Source: Pleionea sp041591085
GTDB lineage: Bacteria; Pseudomonadota; Gammaproteobacteria; Enterobacterales; Kangiellaceae
Assembly: GCA_041591085.1 (NCBI GenBank)
Contig: JBFHSP010000187.1
Span: 1-5,809 of the forward strand
Direction of reading: 5' to 3'
DNA: 5,809 nucleotides
Shown here piece after piece: positions 1 through 5,438 of the stretch. Position 1 is the stretch's first letter. The number at the start of each line of letters is the position of its first letter. The notes under the pieces are model-generated. The model was not told the DNA's origin and searched no databases. It saw nothing but the letters and a program-made list of their open reading frames with translations. Made by a program: the position numbers and the translations under genes.

Positions 1-36
1 ATCTCAAAAACTAGATTAGTTAAGTTTAAATTTTAA

Positions 37-60
37 TGGCTTATAACTACTTCTAAGCCA
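37..60 (-). terminator. Weak hairpin downstream of the small peptide gene
   Basis: The arms TGGCTTA (37-43) and TAAGCCA (54-60) are perfectly complementary around a 10-nt loop. Read on the minus strand, the hairpin lies about 80 nt after the stop of the small peptide gene and is followed by an A/T-rich tract (TTAAAATTTAAA) rather than a clean U-run. It could end that transcript, but the stem is short and AT-rich. Positions 1-142 show no open frame of useful length on either strand. Confidence 0.3.
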
Positions 61-142
61 AGCGAGCCCCTAATTTTTTCTTTCTACCCCGATTCCTGCT
101 AACGTAAGCCGCTTCCCTGCGAGGGGATTGAGTAATCGTTAT

Positions 143-322
143 TTATTGTCCGTCACACCAAGGCCAGTCAGCACATTGTGCAATTTTAGGTTCTTCTTTT
201 GACGCATCAACAGCTGTAATGACTTGTACCTGCTCAGCTTTTGGCTCAGATTTTCCTATATCATTTCCGAGTCCCATTGGAAGTAGGCCTAATAAAAATA
301 AAACAAAGTTTAAACGGTTCAT
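143..322 (-). CDS. Predicted secreted small peptide, 59 aa, Trp-rich CX5C tail
   Basis: I do not recognise the family. I place the start at the ATG at 322: the minus-strand sequence GAGGTG lies 6-8 nt upstream as a good ribosome binding site. A GTG three codons earlier in the same frame overlaps that site and is unlikely to be used. The protein opens with a Sec-type signal: Asn2-Arg3, then a hydrophobic core at residues 6-18 (FVLFLLGLLPMGL) and a possible cleavage near Gly19-Asn20. The mature part is about 40 residues. It has a charged, Lys/Glu-rich linker (residues 24-47) and a C-terminal CADWPWC motif (Cys50 and Cys56, with Trp53 and Trp55) ending in Asp-Gly-Gln. The two cysteines could form a disulfide after export; a role as signal, toxin or envelope factor is open. 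It lies downstream of the membrane regulator gene on the same strand, separated by 357 bp, so it probably has its own promoter. Export and expression are inferred. Confidence 0.6.
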   Translation of the reverse strand: MNRLNFVLFLLGLLPMGLGNDIGKSEPKAEQVQVITAVDASKEEPKIAQCADWPWCDGQ

Positions 323-354
323 GAAATACACCTCATAGTTGGTTATTACATTAC

Positions 355-411
355 AGCAATTGCGAGTCTGAAATTGCTAAAGTACCTGCAAATCATAAAT
401 TCTCTTAGCAA
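355..411. promoter_or_regulatory. Cluster of alternating TTGCT/AGCAA half-sites
   Basis: Three 7-bp elements alternate in orientation: AGCAATT (355-361), AATTGCT (372-378), which overlaps TTGCTAA (374-380), and TTAGCAA (405-411). The first pair forms an inverted repeat with a 10-nt spacer, and TTGCTAA/TTAGCAA forms a second with a 24-nt spacer. They lie 33-90 bp upstream of the peptide start, where operators or a 5' leader structure would be expected. Which protein, if any, binds them is unknown; the winged-helix regulator next door is an inferred candidate. Confidence 0.35.
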
Positions 412-487
412 CAGTTTTTCGCAACTTCCAGGCTAATTCATTAAAGCTCTTATTGGCTCAATTAAAATTAAAGACTCTGGTTCATCC

Positions 488-503
488 TGCAAATGTCTTT
501 GCA
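488..503. repeat. Inverted repeat TGCAAA/TTTGCA
   Basis: The perfect 6-bp arms TGCAAA (488-493) and TTTGCA (498-503) enclose a 4-bp spacer. The symmetry suits a dimeric DNA-binding protein as well as a small hairpin. It lies midway between the regulator and peptide genes. No T-run follows on either strand, so it is not a terminator. Confidence 0.3.
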
Positions 504-585
504 TTGAGGTCAAGTTACCGAAAAAAAGAGGTGAATGTTGTGAAATTCTCTGGAAATTGTCGTGAATTCTTCAAGAAAACATATT

Positions 586-614
586 TTGAGATAACTATAT
601 CTGATTGAGATAAC
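586..614. promoter_or_regulatory. Tandem direct repeat of TTGAGATAAC
   Basis: The decamer TTGAGATAAC occurs exactly at 586-595 and 605-614, so the copies start 19 bp apart, nearly two helical turns on one face of the DNA. A shorter copy (TTGAGAT, 659-665) lies further along. Winged-helix regulators of the OmpR/CadC type commonly bind direct repeats, so this is a candidate operator for the neighbouring regulator. The assignment is inferred from spacing and position only. Confidence 0.35.
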
Positions 615-679
615 ATTTATTATTCTAAAGAGATATATAACACTGACTTATCAATTCATTGAGATTTTTTAGGTTGCTT

Positions 680-2785
680 TTATTGCTCAAAAGTCACCAA
701 GTTCAACTCTCCCTGACTAGACTCAGTGGTAACTATCCATTTTCCATTAGATGGCGCGGTCATTTCGCGACCAGGCATATCTTCAACTAGTATTTCAGCT
801 TCTTTACTTCCAAAGCGCAAAAGCCTTAATTGACTTGATGCAATAAAAAGCAACCCTTCTTCTATAACCTGCCAATGCTTTGGTTGATTAAATTCATCAT
901 CGGCATCAACAAAAAACGAGCCATTTGAAGAGTCAACCCAGAATCCCTTGTCTTTAATACCAGCACGAAATGCAATATCATTAAACGTTGATTCATTAAA
1001 AAGAAAGATATCTTGAGGCAAACTCGAACGACTCTCTTCGAAGTTTTTGATATTAACTTGATAAGGTAACCATTGCTCTCGGTATTTTTTTAACACAAAA
1101 GCAAACTGGCTATTTTTCCGCCATTGAAAATTACGATAATAATTTTCTGTGTCACTCCAAGTTAATGATGATGTATCAATATCCAGAATAAACCAGCGAC
1201 CTCCCGCGCTACCTCCAAGCTTTCTGCCATCTGGAGAAAAGGACAAGTCCGAAAAGCTTATATCATTGGCAAGATGACTGATAGCCTTAGCTGGCTCTCC
1301 TTTTAATTTATACCAAATTTGCGCAACACCCGAGCGATTTGAAATCCAAGCCAGTTGACTACCATCAGCACTGACCGCAGGCAAAAAGTCTCTAAAACTA
1401 GAGCTTTCGATAACTTCTCTACGCAGAGAATCCAGATGAATTTTAACCAAGTCTAAGTTAAAAAAGCTTCCCTCAGCGGCAATAAGAGTTCCATTTGGTA
1501 AGATTGCAGGTGACAAAATAGGCCGACCACTATCAACAAGAACTGATACCTTTTTTGTTTTCAAGTTGTAACTAGCAATTTTATTTTCTTGATTCCGATA
1601 AATGACTTGATTGTTATCAAACGACCAACTGATCCCATATAAGATTAAATCAACAGTATCAACAAGCTCTGTCTGCCACGTTTCGGTTTGATATAACCAT
1701 ACTTCTGTTTGAGTCCAGTTTTTATTTCTCAGTACCGCTAAATATTTGCCGCTTGGTGATGCCGTAAAAAAATAATCTCCCTTACCGGTAGGAGGAGGAG
1801 AAGCAATGGGCCAACTGTTGTCAGTTTCTAAATCCTTTGAGTAAATTACAAATGGCTCATTGATTGACTCTGCTCTATTAAAAAAAATGCCCTTTCCATC
1901 TGGCCACAAGATGGCTTGAGAATTTCTTGAGGAGTCATTACATTTGGTTAACACTTCCTTTTCTTTTAAACTTCTAGAGTCCTCAAAAAAATCAGCCAAA
2001 ATAAAGACACACTGATTATTTTCAAATTTTGCATAAACAATTTGCTTATCTGAGTTAACCCATCTCGGCATTCGAACAGAATAAGATATATCTGTTAAAG
2101 GGATTAAATCACCTGAGTTCATGTCTCTTATCGAAATGATCCAGTTTTCTTGATTCGACGGCTTATGATTAAACATTACCCATCGTCCGGACTGCGAGAC
2201 AACGGGGTTAATTTCCAAGCCTTTCAAATGTGTTAAAGGTTTTGTTTGAACAGCATTCCCTGCATTCGAATCAGCTCGATAAAAGAAATAAAACAAATTT
2301 AATAACAGTAAAACGGCAATCAAAACTAAGCTAGAAATTAAATTTTTACGGAACGCTTTCTTGTTTCGTTTTGGGGAAGATAAATGACCATCTACTTCCA
2401 CAATAGGAGCAACTAACCGATAACCATATCCGAGTTTAGTATCGATATAAACCTTATCTTTTTTTGTATCACCGAATAATTTACGAAGTAAAGTGACCTG
2501 CTTTCTAATCGCAGACTCTTCTTTAGCTTGAGCCCCATAAACAAGTTGATGCAAATCATCCGCATTAATAAATTGACCGGCATTTTCCAAAAAGACCATC
2601 AACAAGCGACTTGCAATAGGTGGAATATTGATTTTCTCTCCGGTAGCACTGGTAATCAACTTTTCGCTTAAGTCGACTTGAAATGAACCAATTTGTAAAC
2701 GTTTTTTGAGCCACTCAGACTCGTCAGGTTCTCTCAGCCCGTTTATGGTTGTTTCTGAATGCTGTTCAGGCATGTTGTTGTCCAT
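680..2785 (-). CDS. CadC/ToxR-type membrane regulator: winged helix, one TM helix, TolB-like beta propeller
   Basis: The 701-residue protein is predicted to sense a signal outside the inner membrane and bind DNA inside. Residues 30-126 form an OmpR/CadC-type winged-helix domain: after IGSFQVDL come the helix ending in FLENAGQFINADDL, the recognition-helix region SAIRKQVTLLRKLFGD (91-106) and the wing YIDTKLGYGYRLVAP (113-127). A basic stretch (139-148) precedes one transmembrane helix at about 149-169. The rest (170-701) is predicted periplasmic and contains repeats of TolB/WD40-like propeller blades, such as INPVVSQSGRWVMF (192-205), FLPAVSADGSQLAWISNRS (467-485) and LSFSPDGRKLGG (514-525). 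This layout is known in gammaproteobacterial CadC-like regulators lacking a kinase partner. Cys259 and Cys282 are close enough to form a disulfide. I kept the Met1 start; no strong ribosome binding site precedes it, and Met5 is an alternative. The gene is intact. Its ligand and targets are unknown; the downstream peptide gene is a possible target. Confidence 0.93.
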   Translation of the reverse strand: MDNNMPEQHSETTINGLREPDESEWLKKRLQIGSFQVDLSEKLITSATGEKINIPPIASRLLMVFLENAGQFINADDLHQLVYGAQAKEESAIRKQVTLLRKLFGDTKKDKVYIDTKLGYGYRLVAPIVEVDGHLSSPKRNKKAFRKNLISSLVLIAVLLLLNLFYFFYRADSNAGNAVQTKPLTHLKGLEINPVVSQSGRWVMFNHKPSNQENWIISIRDMNSGDLIPLTDISYSVRMPRWVNSDKQIVYAKFENNQCVFILADFFEDSRSLKEKEVLTKCNDSSRNSQAILWPDGKGIFFNRAESINEPFVIYSKDLETDNSWPIASPPPTGKGDYFFTASPSGKYLAVLRNKNWTQTEVWLYQTETWQTELVDTVDLILYGISWSFDNNQVIYRNQENKIASYNLKTKKVSVLVDSGRPILSPAILPNGTLIAAEGSFFNLDLVKIHLDSLRREVIESSSFRDFLPAVSADGSQLAWISNRSGVAQIWYKLKGEPAKAISHLANDISFSDLSFSPDGRKLGGSAGGRWFILDIDTSSLTWSDTENYYRNFQWRKNSQFAFVLKKYREQWLPYQVNIKNFEESRSSLPQDIFLFNESTFNDIAFRAGIKDKGFWVDSSNGSFFVDADDEFNQPKHWQVIEEGLLFIASSQLRLLRFGSKEAEILVEDMPGREMTAPSNGKWIVTTESSQGELNLVTFEQ

Positions 2786-3084
2786 ACCAAAAACTGAGAA
2801 CTAAATTAGATAAGTAAGAAGCCATTCAGATGAATTAGAAATAAGAAATCAATAAATTATTCTATCATTGAATAAAAAGAAGAAAATACGAAAAGCGCTC
2901 ACAAATGGAGAAAGATTTAATTTAATGAAAAGCAAACACTTAATCATCTCACCAATGAGATTTGCAGCAAGTATTTTATACAATCAGTTCAACTCAAAGT
3001 CATCATTTAAAACCCAACTAATAAAAAGCGTAAAAAGAATACTAATATCGACGTCTGGAGCTAAATGCTGACAAAACGCCATCA
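2786..3084. other. Gap without a confident gene
   Basis: I see no supported gene here. The plus strand has a 67-codon frame beginning at TTG (2868-3071). It has no ribosome binding site and a composition (Lys, Ser, Ile, Asn) typical of AT-rich noncoding DNA; an internal ATG at 2925 has GGAG 14 nt upstream, which is too far. The minus strand opposite has two hydrophobic runs in one frame split by a TGA, which might be decayed coding sequence but match no family I recognise. The regulator promoter should lie in 2786-2880; the region is AT-rich and no single -35/-10 pair stands out. Confidence 0.45.
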
Positions 3085-3116
3085 ATTGAAGGCACTGTGA
3101 TGACCTAGCCTTCAAT
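3085..3116 (-). terminator. 9-bp hairpin after the DUF6249-like pseudogene
   Basis: ATTGAAGGC (3085-3093) and GCCTTCAAT (3108-3116) pair perfectly over 9 bp around a 14-nt loop. On the minus strand the hairpin begins 26 nt after the relict gene's final stop and is followed by TGATGGCGTTTTGTC, whose T4 run starts nine bases past the stem. That is weak for intrinsic termination, but the position fits the end of that old transcription unit. The plus strand has no T-run after it. Confidence 0.4.
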
Positions 3117-3142
3117 GCGCCACAAAGCACAAAAGCATCTCA

Positions 3143-3515
3143 TTAATGACTCTTAAAAAGCGCCGGTACGCAATAATTTTTAACCAACAAAAATGCAGCT
3201 CCTATCATCATGGGAAAAAAGCCAATACTCATAAATCCAATTCGATAGTCAGCGGCTTTAGTCATAACTCCCAAAAAATAACGGCAATTTCCAAAGCCTG
3301 CAAGACTAGGTCACTTCTTAAATCTTTTACCCTAGGAAAAGTGGTTGTAGATATCTTTTCAATCAGCAAAGAGGTCAAGTTTTGGCCTTACTCTATCGAC
3401 AACTGTATCGCTTCTTGAATGTTTTGATTATTCTTATAACTTAAATGAAACAAGCTAAATATGACTGGTGCTGAACCTGTAATGACAAAAGCGGAATCAA
3501 AATATCGATACCCAT
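3143..3515 (-). pseudogene. Decayed DUF6249-like small membrane protein gene
   Basis: The minus strand carries a broken gene in three frames. Frame A starts at the ATG at 3515, with GGAGG 5 nt upstream, and reads MGIDILIPL. A missing T in the T4 run (plus A4 at 3487-3490) shifts it to frame B, which reads VITGSAPVIFSLFHLSY and then NNQNIQEAIQLSIE. An in-frame TAA (3388-3390) interrupts; the frame continues GQNLTSLLIEKIS and then DLRSDLVLQALEIAVIF. A missing T in the T6 run (plus A6 at 3273-3278) shifts it to frame C, which reads LGVMTKAADYRIGFMSIG and FFPMMIGAAFLLVKNY and stops at 3143-3145. Corrected, the product is about 124 residues: an N-terminal membrane segment, a polar segment with a GQ turn, a DLR...AL segment and a final hydrophobic pair around IGF..IGFFPMMIG. 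This matches my memory of the order and size of DUF6249 proteins, which often sit beside ECF sigma factor genes; their function is unknown. The opposite-strand frame at 3146-3418 is its antisense shadow. Three lesions argue for true decay over sequencing error. Confidence 0.72.
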
Positions 3516-3526
3516 GCAGTCCTCCA

Positions 3527-3558
3527 TTTATAAATAACATGTTATCGTTATTTATAAA
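3527..3558 (-). repeat. 12-bp perfect inverted repeat just upstream of the pseudogene ribosome binding site
   Basis: TTTATAAATAAC (3527-3538) and GTTATTTATAAA (3547-3558) are perfect 12-bp arms around an 8-nt loop. A second, nested perfect palindrome, ATAACATGTTAT (3534-3545), overlaps one arm, so two alternative folds or a symmetric protein site are possible. On the minus strand the repeat ends 2 nt before the GGAGG of the DUF6249-like gene, so it probably served as operator or leader hairpin of that gene. Confidence 0.55.
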
Positions 3559-3577
3559 AAGGCTGTTACCACTTAAA
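3543..3577 (-). promoter_or_regulatory. Possible promoter of the DUF6249-like pseudogene
   Basis: On the minus strand TATAAA (3551-3556) is a 5/6 match to a sigma-70 -10 box, with TTTAAG (3572-3577) 15 bp upstream as a poor -35. In the same place GTAAC (3565-3569) and CGATA (3543-3547), 17 bp apart, resemble an ECF-sigma promoter. That would suit a gene family often linked to ECF sigma factors. Both readings are weak and mutually exclusive. Confidence 0.25.
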
Positions 3578-3593
3578 TTAAATACAAATAATT

Positions 3594-3742
3594 TAAAAAA
3601 AGCCCTGAAACAATCTCATTAACAATGCGATCTCGTTCTGCCTCAGGGCTTAGGAGGGTATCTAAAAATAAACACGATTAGTGGTCGCTCTCGGCAACCT
3701 ATTCAGATATCGAAGGTAGTCAACCTGGCCAACGAGAGCGTA
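3594..3742 (-). ncRNA. Candidate small RNA, about 150 nt
   Basis: This segment has no protein frame but shows the layout of an independent small RNA on the minus strand. A promoter-like pair lies upstream (3749-3778). A perfect 8-bp 5' stem, CGCTCTCG with CGAGAGCG (plus 3686-3693 and 3733-3740), encloses about 39 nt. Within it AGGT (3714-3717) could pair with ACCT at 3697-3700 or 3723-3726, so alternative folds exist. A long single-stranded A/U-rich stretch follows, then a 9-bp GC-rich terminator stem and a U7 tail of the type that Hfq binds. It does not match 6S, 4.5S, tmRNA, Spot 42 or the c-di-GMP riboswitches as I know them. Alternatives: a leader or attenuator of the DUF6249-like gene, since it is on the same strand just upstream, or fortuitous structure. 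Transcript ends are inferred. Confidence 0.42.
3595..3651 (-). terminator. Intrinsic terminator with long loop, minus strand
   Basis: AAGCCCTGA (3600-3608) pairs perfectly with TCAGGGCTT (3643-3651). On the minus strand the stem is directly followed by seven T (plus A-run 3595-3601). The 34-nt loop is unusually long but may fold further. No T-run follows on the plus strand, so the terminator is directional. No protein gene lies upstream on that strand within the noncoding region, which is the main reason for proposing a small RNA. Confidence 0.6.
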
Positions 3743-3748
3743 GGCAAA

Positions 3749-3778
3749 ATACTACTACCAACAACACTACTTATGCAA
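3749..3778 (-). promoter_or_regulatory. Possible sigma-70 promoter of the candidate small RNA
   Basis: On the minus strand TTGCAT (3773-3778) and TAGTAT (3749-3754) are separated by 18 bp. They match the consensus hexamers at 3 of 6 and 4 of 6 positions, with the best-conserved TTG and first-two/last-two positions present. Initiation would be at about 3742, just before the 5' stem of the candidate RNA. Confidence 0.3.
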
Positions 3779-3838
3779 GCAGTATTTTTTAAAGAAGGAA
3801 CACTCTTTTAAGATGAAGGCCTTAACCTCGGAGCAGTT

Positions 3839-4342
3839 ATGACAGCTATTAGTTTTCATTCTATCAAGGCAAAAGATGATCTTGCCCCTTTAGAAAACCT
3901 AGCAAAGGCTATATGGATTGAGCATTACATTCCAATAATTGGTTCAGCCCAAGTGGAATACATGCTTAAAAAGTTTCAAAGTATTGATGCGATGATCCAA
4001 CAAATGGAGTCCGATGGCTACCTTTACTTCACAATCCATCAAAACGGAAAACTTATTGGCTATTACGCTTTGCAACAACAGCAAAATACGCTTTTTTTAA
4101 GCAAACTCTATCTGAATGCAAGCTGCCGAGGAAAAGGCTTCGCTCGTTTAGCGCTAGAGCAAATAGAGTCTTTCGCAAACCAACATTGTCTAACTCGTAT
4201 TCGGCTTACGGTTAACAAATACAATGAAAACTCGATAAAGGCCTATCTCAAACTAGGCTTTAATATCGTAGAAGAAGCAGTATTTGATATAGGTGAAGGG
4301 TACATTATGGATGATTATGTGATGGAAAAAACATTGGTTTAG
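3839..4342 (+). CDS. GNAT family N-acetyltransferase
   Basis: The 167-residue cytoplasmic enzyme is predicted to transfer the acetyl group of acetyl-CoA to an amine. The start is supported by GGAG (3830-3833) 5 nt before the ATG. The GNAT fold is readable: the N-terminal helices contain WIEHYIPIIGSAQVEYML (26-43). Strands beta2-beta4 are at YFTIHQNGKLIGYYAL (63-78) and TLFLSKLYLNASC (84-96), the latter entering the acetyl-CoA motif A, RGKGFARLAL (97-106). Motif B is TVNKYNENSIKAYLKLGF (124-141), with Tyr136 at the usual general-acid position and the conserved GF after it. The length is normal for the family. The HY.PIIG..QVEYML stretch recurs in a subgroup of bacterial GNATs, but the substrate (small molecule, polyamine or protein N-terminus) cannot be read from the sequence. 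The gene ends in TAG; the next gene begins 75 bp later on the same strand. Confidence 0.93.
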   Translation: MTAISFHSIKAKDDLAPLENLAKAIWIEHYIPIIGSAQVEYMLKKFQSIDAMIQQMESDGYLYFTIHQNGKLIGYYALQQQQNTLFLSKLYLNASCRGKGFARLALEQIESFANQHCLTRIRLTVNKYNENSIKAYLKLGFNIVEEAVFDIGEGYIMDDYVMEKTLV

Positions 4343-4417
4343 GAAGAAATCCTGATAATTGACTACACTCAAGAATAACCTCAGCTATCTAACTGTTCTT
4401 AAAGGCTTATATTCGGC

Positions 4418-5224
4418 ATGAAGTCATTTTCAATTCTGGTTATTGATGACGCCTCGATGATTCGAGACCTCATCAAAAAATTTGTAAGAGACTACTTCCC
4501 AGGCGCTAAAATTTTTGATGCCAACAATGGTGCCTCCGGCCGTAGCGTACTGCTCCATCAAGAAATAGATATGGTGCTATGTGATTGGGAAATGCCCGAA
4601 ATGAACGGTCTAGAGCTACTTGCATGGCTTAGAAATGAAGAAAAATACAAAAACCTTCCTTTTATTATGGTGACCAGCCGCGGCGATAAAGAATATGTTG
4701 TTGAAGCTATTGAAGCAGGTGTTAGTGATTACTTAGTGAAACCATTTAATCGACAACAATTTGCCGAAAAAGTATCACGCGCGCTCAAACGCCACGGCAT
4801 TGTCGGAAGAATGGCTGAACCACAAAAAGCGGCATCCTCGTCGATTGAAGTTTTGACTGGAATTAGCAAACCTTCTAGTAAATCCAAGCCTAAAGCCAAA
4901 AAGCCACTGCCGAAGGGAGTTGCCTTGGTACGCACTGCTGAAGGGGAAGTTAAATGTGCTGTCAAACAACTCCAAAAAGATTATTGCTTAGGAATTTTTA
5001 AGTTTTCAAATTATTTACCACAAGTTTTAGAACACGTTTCTGTAGACATTGAATTTAAAGAAGATGAAAGCTCAAAGGTCATGCGGATTAATGGAATCAT
5101 TCAAAGTATCAGCGTTTCTGACTTTAATCCCGATAACCAATTAGTTCAAATGAAAGTAGCTTTAATGGATGAAGATCCTGAAAAACAAAAAATGATTGCC
5201 GATTATGTGGCACAGTTTCATTAA
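4418..5224 (+). CDS. CheY-like response regulator with C-terminal PilZ-like domain
   Basis: The 268-residue protein has a complete receiver domain (residues 4-125). The acidic pair Asp10-Asp11, the phosphorylation site Asp56 in CDWEMPEMNGLELL, Thr86 and Lys108 (in YLVKPF) are all present, so phosphotransfer from a histidine kinase is expected. The DWEMPEMNGLELL stretch is close to chemotaxis CheY. A flexible linker rich in Ser, Lys and Pro (about 135-166) joins it to a C-terminal domain (about 167-268). Its order (VKCAVKQLQKDYCLGIF, then VSVDIEF, INGIIQSI and VQMKVALM, ending in a helix IADYVAQ) resembles a PilZ beta barrel. It lacks the RxxxR and [D/N]xSxxG residues that bind c-di-GMP. It may therefore act through protein contact, perhaps in surface motility or adhesion; this is inferred. 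The ribosome binding site is weak (AAGG 12 nt upstream), but the receiver begins right at Met1. No kinase gene is adjacent, and no clear terminator follows. Confidence 0.94.
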   Translation: MKSFSILVIDDASMIRDLIKKFVRDYFPGAKIFDANNGASGRSVLLHQEIDMVLCDWEMPEMNGLELLAWLRNEEKYKNLPFIMVTSRGDKEYVVEAIEAGVSDYLVKPFNRQQFAEKVSRALKRHGIVGRMAEPQKAASSSIEVLTGISKPSSKSKPKAKKPLPKGVALVRTAEGEVKCAVKQLQKDYCLGIFKFSNYLPQVLEHVSVDIEFKEDESSKVMRINGIIQSISVSDFNPDNQLVQMKVALMDEDPEKQKMIADYVAQFH

Positions 5225-5351
5225 AAAGCTAAGAAATGACATCGCAACTTGCGACTCTGATGCGAAAAAAGAGCACAAAGCGGTAGTTAGCATCGCAATA
5301 TTTTCTGCCATTGTGACTCACGAAGCGACAATTTTATTTTTAACTCTCGTC

Positions 5352-5377
5352 ATTCCGCACATTTGATGATGCGGAAT
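5352..5377. repeat. ATTCC...GGAAT dispersed-repeat-like palindrome
   Basis: ATTCCGCA (5352-5359) and TGCGGAAT (5370-5377) are perfect 8-bp arms around a 10-nt loop, flanked by CGTC on the left and CCAG on the right. The context CGTCATTCC...GGAATCCA is a recurring form of short intergenic repeat in many bacteria (compare the dRS3-type repeats of Neisseria). It marks this intergenic region as repetitive; copy number cannot be seen here. Confidence 0.55.
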
Positions 5378-5403
5378 CCAGTTTTTAAATCTTAAAGTCA
5401 AAG

Positions 5404-5418
5404 GCGGTTTCGCACCGC
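5404..5418. repeat. Small inverted repeat GCGGT/ACCGC
   Basis: The 5-bp arms GCGGT (5404-5408) and ACCGC (5414-5418) enclose the loop TTCGC. It is GC-rich and lies within the series of palindromes to the right of the response regulator gene. Alone it would be unremarkable; no T-run follows, so it is not a terminator. Confidence 0.35.
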
Positions 5419-5438
5419 TAAAGCTTGCGTGCGACATA

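Larger units (their letters stand above)
323..679. other. Intergenic region rich in short repeats, probable promoter region of the peptide gene
   Basis: This 357-bp gap separates the regulator stop from the peptide start. I see no convincing gene. A 22-codon plus-strand frame (GTG at 540, stop at 606-608) has AGAGG about 8 nt upstream, but its short length makes it weak. The gap holds several short inverted and direct repeats, listed separately. I could not pick a confident -35/-10 pair for the peptide gene, nor a terminator for the regulator gene. Confidence 0.5.
3516..3838. other. Noncoding gap upstream of the acetyltransferase gene
   Basis: No protein gene is visible. The gap holds the minus-strand inverted repeat, terminator and small RNA candidate listed separately. 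It must also contain the plus-strand promoter and leader of the acetyltransferase gene. In that leader a loose stem, AATACT (3748-3753) with AGTATT (3781-3786), precedes a short T-run, and a palindrome AAGGCCTT (3816-3823) lies just before the ribosome binding site. Confidence 0.5.

Noticed and set aside
540..608. 22-codon plus-strand frame with AGAGG about 8 nt upstream of GTG
   Set aside because: The spacing is acceptable, but the frame is too short, starts with GTG and has no recognisable character; chance is likely in a region this size.
2868..3071. 67-codon plus-strand frame
   Set aside because: It uses a TTG start without a ribosome binding site in AT-rich DNA and has low-complexity basic composition; no recognisable domain.
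3146..3418. 90-codon plus-strand frame beginning MTLKKRRY
   Set aside because: It is antisense to the DUF6249-like relict, has no ribosome binding site, and its Lys/Ser/His/Asn-rich composition is that of a shadow frame.
3388..3540. 50-codon minus-strand frame as a separate small protein
   Set aside because: It has no ribosome binding site at its ATG (3540), while a strong GGAGG serves the ATG at 3515 in another frame; it is better explained as the middle frame of the broken DUF6249-like gene.
3594..3742. Known riboswitch or housekeeping RNA (c-di-GMP-I, TPP, 6S, 4.5S)
   Set aside because: The conserved cores of these RNAs, as I recall them, are not present on either strand.
3748..3790. Plus-strand terminator formed by AATACT/AGTATT before a T-run
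   Set aside because: The stem is short with a bulge and a long loop, and there is no plus-strand gene upstream to terminate.
4729..4975. Two minus-strand frames inside the response regulator gene
   Set aside because: They lie wholly inside the well-supported receiver/PilZ-like gene on the other strand.
5239..5270. Terminator for the response regulator gene around CATCGCAACTTGCGACTC
   Set aside because: The inner arms leave too small a loop, and A residues rather than T follow on the plus strand.
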